From UBA11710 sp049287025 (GTDB lineage Bacteria; Patescibacteriota; Patescibacteriia; Magasanikbacterales; UBA922), in the NCBI GenBank assembly GCA_049287025.1, contig JBAQFA010000009.1, positions 1 through 64,000 on the forward strand: a stretch of 64,000 nucleotides of DNA, in the 5' to 3' direction. This document shows positions 41,264 to 48,733 of this stretch, piece by piece. Position numbers and translations under genes: made by a program. The first letter of the stretch is position 1. Each line of letters starts with the position of its first letter. The notes below the pieces were generated by a model. It was not told the DNA's origin, did not search any database, and was given only the letters and a program-made list of their open reading frames with translations.

Positions 41264-41924
41264 ACGCGGAGAAAATTTTATTTTAAAAAATCTTGATTTG
41301 GCAATTCAAAAGGGTGAATTTGTGGCAATAGTTGGCAAGTCTGGCAGTGGCAAAACTACTTTTCTTCACACTTTGGCTGATTTTTTGCCTTTTTCTGGAG
41401 ATATTATTATCCCCTCTAATTTGGGAATGGTTTTTCAAGAGTATAGTATTTTTCCTTGGTTAACTGTGGAAAAAAATATTTCGCTTGGTTTGGATAAATA
41501 TCATCCTGATAAAAGAAAAGAAATAGTTGAAGAACATCTGGTTTTAACAGAACTGGAACACAAGCGTGATTCCTACTCAGCTGAACTTTCTGGTGGACAA
41601 ATTCAACGAGTAGCCATTGCCCGTTCACTAGCGCCCGATCCCGAGGTGTTATTAATGGATGAGCCATATAGTGCCTTAGATGCTCACACTAGATATAAAA
41701 TGCAAGAATGGCTTTTGGAAGTGTGGCAAAAGAAACAAAAAACCATAGTTTTTGTCACTCACAATATTGAGGAGGCGATATTTTTGGCTGATCGTATATT
41801 GGTTTTGAACCAGGGTAATTTTGTTCATGAATTTATTGTTCCATTTGTTAGGCCCAGGGTAGATGATATGAGATTTACAATGGAATTCAATTTACTAAAT
41901 CAAAGGATTAAGTCTTTTTTGTAA
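41223..41924 (+). CDS. ABC transporter ATPase (SsuB/TauB-like)
   Basis: 233 residues. Walker A GKSGSGKTT (~39-47), Q-loop GMVFQEYSIFPWLTVEKNISLGL, signature LSGGQIQRVAIARSLAPDPE (~124-143), Walker B LLMDEPYSALDA, H-loop VFVTHNIEEA. It powers the importer encoded just upstream. Complete and typical; the start may be the second ATG two codons later. Weak terminator at 41948-41974. Confidence 0.94.
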   Translation: MNMSQIIIKNLSVKRGENFILKNLDLAIQKGEFVAIVGKSGSGKTTFLHTLADFLPFSGDIIIPSNLGMVFQEYSIFPWLTVEKNISLGLDKYHPDKRKEIVEEHLVLTELEHKRDSYSAELSGGQIQRVAIARSLAPDPEVLLMDEPYSALDAHTRYKMQEWLLEVWQKKQKTIVFVTHNIEEAIFLADRILVLNQGNFVHEFIVPFVRPRVDDMRFTMEFNLLNQRIKSFL

Positions 41925-42026
41925 TAAATGTAAAATGACATAAATAAACATTCTTATAAATGGGGTGTTTTTTTGTTTTCAAAAATGTGCTAGAATATAG
42001 GAGATAATTTTTATTAATCATTATAT

Positions 42027-44471
42027 ATGGGAAGACGAGGACGAGGGAGACAATCAAATTTAGACCCGGTTTTATCCCGGGGCATTTTAGCCATTGTAGT
42101 CGCGATTGCCGCCATTATTTTTGGGCTTAGTTTTTTTGGCAAAGCGGGCGCAGTGGGAATCATGCTTGATGAATATGTGTTAAGTTTTTTGTTTGGATCA
42201 ATCCGCTATACTGTACCATTTGTTATGTTGGTGCTTGCTTGGTATTTGGTGCGCGACACAGAATATAATTATCATCCTACTCACGGCATTGGCGCGATTT
42301 TATTTTTTTTGAGTCTGGCCAGTTTTATGCATATCAAGTTTGAACCAAGTGAAATGTGGACGATGTCCCTGGATGGTTTTGGTGGTGGTATATTTGGTAT
42401 GTTTGCTTGGCCACTCAAAATGTATTTGGGTGCGATTGCTGGTAAAGTAATTTTGGTCGGTATGGTGGCTGTTGGTTTCTTTTTAATTTTTAATACTTCG
42501 TTTGCGCATTTTGTTTTGATCAACAAAAAGATTTTTGCCGGCTTGGGCTGGGTTGGTAAATCAATTTTAAAATTATTTGGTTTATTTGTAGAAAAAAATA
42601 AAAAACATTTACAGGTTAACGGTGATTATGATGAAGATGGTGAAGATGTGGATGATTTGGCAGATAATGAAGACGAAGGAAACTCTTCGGCTAACGCTCA
42701 GAGTGAAGAAGAAAATATTGATGAAGATGAAAATACTAAAAAAGTTTTTGCCAAAAAAATTATTGGTTCAACTGATGATAATTCTTCTGATGAAAATAAT
42801 TCTTCGGAAGACGCAAAGAGTGAAGAGGATGGTGTAGCAGCTTGGCAGAGAAATGTGGTAATAAAAAATTTACCTAATTATGATCTGTTAAATAGTAAGC
42901 GAAGTAAGCCAACGAGTGGAGACATCAAAGCTAATGCCCAAACTATTCATGATACTTTTCAAGAATTTAATATTGGCGTGGAAATGGGCGAAGTACGCGT
43001 GGGTCCGACCGTCACTCAGTATTCTCTCAAACCAGACAAAGGTATCAAACTAACTCGCATTACAACTTTGTCCAATGATTTATCTTTGGCTCTGGCCGCT
43101 CATCCGATTAGAATTGAAGCACCAATTCCAGGCAAATCTTTAGTCGGGATTGAAGTGCCCAATTTTAAAGCTGCCATGGTGACACTCAAAGAACTTTTGG
43201 AAAGTAAAGAATTTGTAACTCGCGAACACAACTTAATGATTGCCCTGGGTAAAGATGTTTCAGGTAAAGTTTGGTTTGCGGATTTGCCCCGTATGCCTCA
43301 CCTGTTAGTAGCTGGTGCGACTGGTTCTGGTAAAACAGTATGTATCAATACAATTATCATGAGTTTACTTTATCAAAATACAGCCGAGACATTGCGTTTG
43401 ATCATGGTTGATCCAAAACGGGTAGAGTTAACACCATACAATGGTATTCCTCATTTACTTACCCCAGTCATTACCAATGTCCAAAAAACTGTTAACGCTC
43501 TCAAATGGTGTATTGGAGAAATGGATCGTCGGTTTGAATTATTTTCCAAATCCCATAGCCGTGATATTGGTTCATACAACAGCAAACATCCCAATGAAAA
43601 AATACCTCATATTGTGTTTGTAATAGATGAACTAGCTGACTTAATGGCCTCCGCTGCGTCCGAAGTGGAAGCCGGGATTATTAGAATTGCCCAGATGGCT
43701 CGGGCAGTTGGAATTCACCTCATTGTCGCAACTCAACGCCCGTCAGTGGACATTATCACTGGTCTTATGAAGGCTAACATTCCAGCTAGAATTGCTTTTT
43801 CGGTAGCGTCTATTATTGATTCACGGACAATTTTGGATTGCCCTGGTGCAGACAAATTACTTGGCCGAGGTGATATGTTATTTTTAACTGCCGAGTTATC
43901 CAAGCCAGTGCGTGTTCAAGGAGCATTTGTTTCAGAACAAGAAGTTCATAATGTTGCGGATTATCTAAAAGGCGATGGTAAGGTAGAATATGATGAATCG
44001 ATTGTAGAAAAACCAACAGCCGGAACCATGAATATGTTTGGTGGTAGTTCTGATGACCAAGATCCTTTGTTTGAAGAATCCAGACAAGCCATTATTCAAG
44101 CTGGTAAAGCGAGTGCTTCATTTTTACAACGTCGTTTAAAAATTGGTTATGCTCGAGCCGCCAGAATTCTAGATGAATTAGAAGCAGCGGGAATTATTGG
44201 TCCAGGTGATGGCGCCAAACCACGAGAGATTTTGACCACCGAAGTTGAGGTGGAAAATAGTGATATGGGTATGGGACAAAAATTTAATGTTTTTGGTGGT
44301 AGTGAAGAAATCGTTGAAGAAACTAATAGTGATGAAGAGGTAGTTGAAGAAGAAAACAATCCAGATGAAGAAATTTTAGAAGATGGTGTTGAAAGTGAAG
44401 AAGAGAATGAAAATGATGAAGACATTGATGAGAACGAGGAAAAAAAGGAAGATGAAGTGGGGCTGTATTAA
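42027..44471 (+). CDS. ftsK: FtsK/SpoIIIE DNA translocase
   Basis: 814 residues. Four membrane helices (~15-175), an acidic linker (~200-275, DEDGEDVDDLADNEDEGNSS), the alpha-beta motor with Walker A GATGSGKT (~431-438) and Walker B IVFVIDELADLMA, and a C-terminal gamma winged-helix domain (SASFLQRRLKIGYARAARILDELEAAGIIGP) that reads KOPS-like DNA. An ~75-residue Glu/Asp-rich tail follows gamma and is atypical. It pumps the terminus region at the division septum and activates Xer recombination (see 4528-5529). Confidence 0.95.
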   Translation: MGRRGRGRQSNLDPVLSRGILAIVVAIAAIIFGLSFFGKAGAVGIMLDEYVLSFLFGSIRYTVPFVMLVLAWYLVRDTEYNYHPTHGIGAILFFLSLASFMHIKFEPSEMWTMSLDGFGGGIFGMFAWPLKMYLGAIAGKVILVGMVAVGFFLIFNTSFAHFVLINKKIFAGLGWVGKSILKLFGLFVEKNKKHLQVNGDYDEDGEDVDDLADNEDEGNSSANAQSEEENIDEDENTKKVFAKKIIGSTDDNSSDENNSSEDAKSEEDGVAAWQRNVVIKNLPNYDLLNSKRSKPTSGDIKANAQTIHDTFQEFNIGVEMGEVRVGPTVTQYSLKPDKGIKLTRITTLSNDLSLALAAHPIRIEAPIPGKSLVGIEVPNFKAAMVTLKELLESKEFVTREHNLMIALGKDVSGKVWFADLPRMPHLLVAGATGSGKTVCINTIIMSLLYQNTAETLRLIMVDPKRVELTPYNGIPHLLTPVITNVQKTVNALKWCIGEMDRRFELFSKSHSRDIGSYNSKHPNEKIPHIVFVIDELADLMASAASEVEAGIIRIAQMARAVGIHLIVATQRPSVDIITGLMKANIPARIAFSVASIIDSRTILDCPGADKLLGRGDMLFLTAELSKPVRVQGAFVSEQEVHNVADYLKGDGKVEYDESIVEKPTAGTMNMFGGSSDDQDPLFEESRQAIIQAGKASASFLQRRLKIGYARAARILDELEAAGIIGPGDGAKPREILTTEVEVENSDMGMGQKFNVFGGSEEIVEETNSDEEVVEEENNPDEEILEDGVESEEENENDEDIDENEEKKEDEVGLY

Positions 44472-44477
44472 ATAAAA

Positions 44478-44592
44478 TTGTAATTAGTAATTAGTAAATA
44501 GTAATTGTGGTGTATTCGTATAGATTTTGGATTATATATAATAATTTGGAAATATAAAATTACTATTTACAATTTACTAATTACAAAACAAC
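44478..44592. repeat. TAGTAATTAGTAA word hairpin
   Basis: TAATTAGTAATTAGTAAATA faces ATTTACAATTTACTAATTA between ftsK and the next gene. Confidence 0.65.
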
Positions 44593-44619
44593 TTCAATAT
44601 AGAATTTTGTTTTGTAATT

Positions 44620-45294
44620 ATGACTTCAGTTTTTCACAAAAAGAAATTAACAACACCTCGTCGGGTGTGTTTGCGTTTAAAAGAAGCGAGAATAAAAGCT
44701 GATATTAGTTTGGAAGAAATTTCTAGAAAAACAAAAATTGATAAAAAACATTTACAAGCTTTGGAAGAGTGTCGGTTTAGAGATTTACCAGAAGCAGTTA
44801 TTTACCAAAAGAATTTTGTAAAAAAATATATTGAAGCACTCGGATTAGATTCAACTCCTTTTTTGTCCCAATATGATAGTGAAGAAAAAGTTAATAAAAA
44901 GAAAAAACATCCTCACTGTGCTATTAAAGAAAATTTTTTATCGCAACTGCCAATGCTTGGAAAATATTTTGTTATGATTTTGGTGGTGGCGATTTTGGCA
45001 ATTTATTTAATTTTTCAAGTGCGAAATATTATTGAACCACCTTTGCTCGAAGTTTTTTCACCACAAGATGGCTATGTGACTAGTGACTCGGTACTACCTG
45101 TTCGAGGTAAGACTGATAAAGGAGTAGAAATTTACGTTAACGGTAAAATGATTGGAGTAAATGAACAGGGAAATTTTGAGGAAAAAATTGATTTGAATTT
45201 AGGTGTGAATACTTTTATTATTTCGGCAAAAAAGAAACATGGTAAAGTGACAGAAATAACTCGGTATGTGGTTTATAAAGATACAGGTAATTAA
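44620..45294 (+). CDS. RodZ-like helix-turn-helix membrane protein
   Basis: 224 residues. N-terminal HTH of the RodZ type (RRVCLRLKEARIKADISLEEISRKTKIDKKHLQALEECRFRDLPEAVIYQKNFVKKYIEALGLD, ~14-78), a basic linker, one membrane helix (YFVMILVVAILAIYLIFQV, ~113-131) and an extracytoplasmic beta-sandwich (LEVFSPQDGYVTSDSVLPVRGKTDKGVEIYVNG). RodZ links the MreB cytoskeleton to wall synthesis; here the outer domain is Ig-like as in several Gram-positive forms. MreB is not in the window. Confidence 0.85.
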   Translation: MTSVFHKKKLTTPRRVCLRLKEARIKADISLEEISRKTKIDKKHLQALEECRFRDLPEAVIYQKNFVKKYIEALGLDSTPFLSQYDSEEKVNKKKKHPHCAIKENFLSQLPMLGKYFVMILVVAILAIYLIFQVRNIIEPPLLEVFSPQDGYVTSDSVLPVRGKTDKGVEIYVNGKMIGVNEQGNFEEKIDLNLGVNTFIISAKKKHGKVTEITRYVVYKDTGN

Positions 45295-45317
45295 TTATTG
45301 TTTGTTGAAGTGAATTA

Positions 45318-45396
45318 AAATGTAGAGGAGTAAGGAATTAGGATAAGAAGCGGGAAAATTTTCTCGCCTCTAATTCCCAATTCCTAAATCCTGGTA
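45318..45396. repeat. GGAATTAGGAT / ATTCCTAAATCC word hairpin
   Basis: GGAGTAAGGAATTAGGATAA faces AATTCCCAATTCCTAAATCC upstream of the recA promoter. Confidence 0.6.
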
Positions 45397-45400
45397 GTTG

Positions 45401-45462
45401 TTGACACTTGTTTTACAAACCGGTATTATATAGGGTGAGGGAGGAAAAAACCTCACTTTTTT
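45401..45462 (+). promoter_or_regulatory. recA promoter and terminator-like leader hairpin
   Basis: TTGACA (45401-45406), 17-nt spacer, TATTAT (45424-45429). The expected start point falls at a hairpin GTGAGG (45435-45440) / CCTCAC (45451-45456) with six T after it, six bases before the recA ATG. The SD-like GGAGG is inside the loop. I see no LexA consensus box. Confidence 0.7.
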
Positions 45463-45467
45463 AATCA

Positions 45468-46538
45468 ATGAATAATAAAAATATGCCAAAAAAAGAAGAA
45501 GATATTAAATTAGGGGCGGCTCAGACTGCGATTGACCAAATTAAAGAAAAATATGGTGATGGAGCGATTATGAGATTTAGTGAATCACGCGCTATGGATG
45601 TGCCAGCTGTCTCCACTGGTTCAATCTCTCTTGATATTGCTCTTGGTGTCGGTGGTATGCCTAGAGGTAGAATTATAGAAGTATTTGGTCCAGAAGCCAG
45701 TGGTAAGACTACACTAGCACAACACATTGTATCTGAAGTACAAAAATTGGGGGGAATTGCTGCTTTTGTGGATGCCGAACACGCTCTAGACCCAGATTAT
45801 GCTAGAAAGATTGGGGTGGATGTGGATAATTTATTAATTTCCCAACCTGACACTGGTGAACAAGCTCTGGAAATCGTGGAAACATTGGTTCGTTCTAATG
45901 CTGTGGATATTGTGGTGATTGACTCTGTCGCCGCTCTTGTACCAAAAGCAGAAATAGAAGGAGAAATGGGAGACTCACACATGGGTTTACAAGCTCGTTT
46001 GATGAGTCAAGCTTTGCGCAAGTTGACTGGGATTGTTAGTAAAACAAAAACAATTGTGATTTTTATTAATCAGATCAGACATAAGATTGGTGTGTTTTTT
46101 GGCAATCCAGAAACGACAACTGGTGGTAATGCTCTAAAATTTTATTGTTCTGTACGGGTAGAAGTGCGTCGAGCTGCTCAGATTAAACAAGGTGATAAAA
46201 TTATTGGCAATCGGGTAAAAGTAAAAGTCGTAAAAAATAAAGTAGCCGCTCCATTCCGCACCACTGAATTTGATATCATGTATAATGAAGGCATCTCTCT
46301 ATCTGGAGATTTATTAGATACTGGTGTATTGCACAGAGTGATTAGTAAATCTGGTAATAGTTATGCTTATGGTGAAGAAAAACTTGGTGTTGGTAGAGAA
46401 AAAGCTAAACAATATTTACGAGAAAAGCCAGAATTGATGACAGAGGTTAAAGCCAAGATTTGGGAAGTGGTAAAAGCTGGTGAAGCTCCAGATGAGGAAC
46501 AAGGTAATATTACTGATGATGTGAGTGTGGAAGAATAA
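45468..46538 (+). CDS. recA: Recombinase A
   Basis: 356 residues. RecA core with Walker A GPEASGKTTLAQH (~69-81), Walker B VDIVVIDSVAALVPKAEIEGEMGDSHMG, DNA loop L1 (EGEMGD) and L2 (INQIRHKIGVFFGNPETTTGGNALKFY), and the C-terminal acidic tail. L1 and L2 are fully conserved except RHKIGVFFG for the usual RMKIGVMFG. Homologous recombination and, if LexA exists, SOS coprotease. Likely monocistronic. Confidence 0.98.
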   Translation: MNNKNMPKKEEDIKLGAAQTAIDQIKEKYGDGAIMRFSESRAMDVPAVSTGSISLDIALGVGGMPRGRIIEVFGPEASGKTTLAQHIVSEVQKLGGIAAFVDAEHALDPDYARKIGVDVDNLLISQPDTGEQALEIVETLVRSNAVDIVVIDSVAALVPKAEIEGEMGDSHMGLQARLMSQALRKLTGIVSKTKTIVIFINQIRHKIGVFFGNPETTTGGNALKFYCSVRVEVRRAAQIKQGDKIIGNRVKVKVVKNKVAAPFRTTEFDIMYNEGISLSGDLLDTGVLHRVISKSGNSYAYGEEKLGVGREKAKQYLREKPELMTEVKAKIWEVVKAGEAPDEEQGNITDDVSVEE

Positions 46539-46581
46539 ATTCATGAAGCATGAAGTATATAACATGTAACATAAAATAATT

Positions 46582-46607
46582 AAAAAGCGGGCTTAAACCC
46601 GCTTTTT
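46582..46607. terminator. Bidirectional terminator recA / ychF
   Basis: Stem AAAAAGCGGG / CCCGCTTTTT with 6-nt loop between convergent genes, flanked by inverted ATGTAACATAA / TTATGTGATATG words (46540-46581 and 46608-46640). Confidence 0.9.
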
Positions 46608-46637
46608 GTTATGTGATATGTGTCTCGTGTTATGTGT

Positions 46638-47714
46638 TTAAGTCGCCACATGGAAATATACCGTATCACCATCCTTAACAATATAATCTTTTCCTTCCAA
46701 TCTTAATTTTCCAGAAGTTTTGATTCCACTCCAACCACCATGTTCAACAAAATCTTTCCAATCACACACATCAGCTTTGATATAACCTTTTATAAAATCA
46801 GTATGAATCACCCCAGCCGCTTCTGGACCTTTGGCGCCAGACTTCACTGTCCAAGCTCTAGTTTCTGGTTCGCCACTGGTTAAAAATGTGACAAGGTTTA
46901 GTAATTTATAACTTTCAGTAATCAATTTATCCAAACCACTTTTTTCCATACCTAGCTCTTTCATATATTCTTTTAATTCTTCGCCATTCAGATCAGCTAG
47001 TTCTGCTTCCAATTTAGCACAGACAATAATTTGTGGAATACCTTCTTCTATCTGCGGAATTTGGGCATTCAAATTTGAAGTTTCATCTACATTTATTACA
47101 TAGAGCATGGGTTTCATAGTGAGCAAGTGCATGTCTTTCATTATGAGCATCTCATCTTCAGTGTATTCAAGCGCGCGCGCTGGTTTGCCAGCTTCTAGTT
47201 GTTTAAAAACTTTTTCTAAAACATCAATTTCTTTTTGCGCATCTTTCAAAGCTGTCCCCTTGGCGTTCTTTTTCGTTTTATCTAGGCGCTTACTCACAGT
47301 TTGCCAGTCGGCTAGGACTAATTCAAGATTTATTACCCCAGCATCTTCAGTTGGATCTACTTTGCCCGCCACGTGAATAATATTGTTATCAGTAAAATTT
47401 CTTACTACCTGAACAATAGCATCAGTTTCCCGAATGTGAGACAAAAATTGATTACCTAGGCCTTCACCTTCACTAGCGCCTTTGACTAGACCAGCAATAT
47501 CATAAAATTCTATGGCTGTTGGGATAATTTTTTTTGATTTAGAAACTTGAGCCAGTTTTTCCAACCGTTCATCTGGTACCTCAACAATCCCGATATTTGG
47601 TTCAATCGTACAAAAAGGATAATTTTGAGCATCAGCTTGTTTGCTACGAGTGAGAGCGTTGAATAGAGTAGATTTTCCTACATTGGGTAGGCCGACGATT
47701 CCAAGTGATAACAT
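46638..47714 (-). CDS. ychF: YchF/OLA1-family ribosome-binding ATPase
   Basis: 358 residues. P-loop GLPNVGKSTLFNALTRS (G1), FYDIAGLVKGASEGEGLGNQFL (G3), and an altered G4 NVDE in place of NKxD, the mark of its ATP preference. Helical insert (~150-200) and C-terminal TGS domain (AAGVIHTDFIKGYIKADVCDWKDF...VKDGDTVYFHV). Universal translation-associated ATPase. Single gene, preceded by an A+T-rich spacer to the next transporter gene. Confidence 0.97.
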   Translation of the reverse strand: MLSLGIVGLPNVGKSTLFNALTRSKQADAQNYPFCTIEPNIGIVEVPDERLEKLAQVSKSKKIIPTAIEFYDIAGLVKGASEGEGLGNQFLSHIRETDAIVQVVRNFTDNNIIHVAGKVDPTEDAGVINLELVLADWQTVSKRLDKTKKNAKGTALKDAQKEIDVLEKVFKQLEAGKPARALEYTEDEMLIMKDMHLLTMKPMLYVINVDETSNLNAQIPQIEEGIPQIIVCAKLEAELADLNGEELKEYMKELGMEKSGLDKLITESYKLLNLVTFLTSGEPETRAWTVKSGAKGPEAAGVIHTDFIKGYIKADVCDWKDFVEHGGWSGIKTSGKLRLEGKDYIVKDGDTVYFHVAT

Positions 47715-47741
47715 AAATTTTATAATTATTTAAAAAATTTT

Positions 47742-48635
47742 TTATTTAGTTTTTGTAAGATAGTATTGCAATGGTGCTAGAATTACATTGGTAGCGACAA
47801 TATATGCCACGACACCAAGCAAAGCCGTTGAATCAAAACTATTTAGGGCAAGTACCGTTGCCAAACCAGTATTTTTATAAAAATTAGTGATTGACCAGGT
47901 AATTTTTTCTTCTTTGCTTCGGCCAAATAAATTTCCCAAAATGATTTGGATAATTGCAATCAATAAAATAATTAGTAATGCTATTAAAAAAGAATGATTT
48001 TGCCAGGAAATTAAATAAGCTACTGGCGCTATTCCACCCCAATTAAGCATCGCTACAAAAATGGTATTGGATGATGTAATATATTTTTCCAAAAATTTAT
48101 TCCATTTAAAATATTTAATAATTTCTGCCAAAATAATCGGAATAATCACTAACTTAAACACCAACCAAAACATTGATAAAATATTTATATCAATTACTTT
48201 GTGCACAAAAAGCCAGACAGTTGCTGGTATCAAAATTGGTGCTAGTAAATGTGCCAATGTAGTCGTGATTAATGCTTTGGTTGGTTGACCTTTGAAGATT
48301 ATAGAAAAAGCGACTACCGAAATTCCACAAGGTAGAGCAGCCGTTAATATCAGACCGAGATAAATATCTGAATTAAGATGAAGAAATTTTTGACAGAGAA
48401 AAATTAAAAAAGTTGAAAATAAATAAATATTTATTAAAACTAAGACATAACGCCACCAATCATGTTTAAAATTTTTTAGTTCCTTCAAATCAATTTTAAG
48501 TGAACTTAAGGTCATCATGACCATAAGAATTATTGTCAGCCAATTTTTAAATATTAGACCCGGAGCCTGCCAAACATAGCCCAAAATTATTGAGAATAAA
48601 ATTATCAGCCAAAAATATTTTTGTGTAAAATTCAT
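47742..48635 (-). CDS. BASS-family (bile acid:sodium symporter-like) transporter
   Basis: 297 residues with nine to ten membrane helices. Family features: MTLSSLKIDLKEL in the first third, AALPCGISVVAFSIIFKGQPTKALITTTLAHLLAPILIPATVWL (~103-146) and NTGLATVLALNSF near the C-terminus, the second crossover-type helix of the BASS fold. Substrate (bile acid, pantoate, arsenite or other organic anion) cannot be assigned. Monocistronic; 28 nt from ychF. Confidence 0.85.
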   Translation of the reverse strand: MNFTQKYFWLIILFSIILGYVWQAPGLIFKNWLTIILMVMMTLSSLKIDLKELKNFKHDWWRYVLVLINIYLFSTFLIFLCQKFLHLNSDIYLGLILTAALPCGISVVAFSIIFKGQPTKALITTTLAHLLAPILIPATVWLFVHKVIDINILSMFWLVFKLVIIPIILAEIIKYFKWNKFLEKYITSSNTIFVAMLNWGGIAPVAYLISWQNHSFLIALLIILLIAIIQIILGNLFGRSKEEKITWSITNFYKNTGLATVLALNSFDSTALLGVVAYIVATNVILAPLQYYLTKTK

Positions 48636-48687
48636 AAGATAATAATATGGGCATATTTTAGGTCTTTTTTAATTAAAAGTCAAACAA

Positions 48688-48722
48688 AAATCCCCCTCTT
48701 TTTTAAAAAAAGAGGGGGATTT
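48688..48722 (-). terminator. Terminator of the G6PDH-6PGDH fusion gene
   Basis: Stem AAATCCCCCTC / GAGGGGGATTT with long A/T loop and T run on the minus strand. Confidence 0.88.
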
Positions 48723-48733
48723 AGGTAATATAA

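Noticed and set aside
44147..44425. Ser-rich 92-aa minus-strand frame
   Set aside because: It mirrors the acidic tail of ftsK on the opposite strand and has no start signals.
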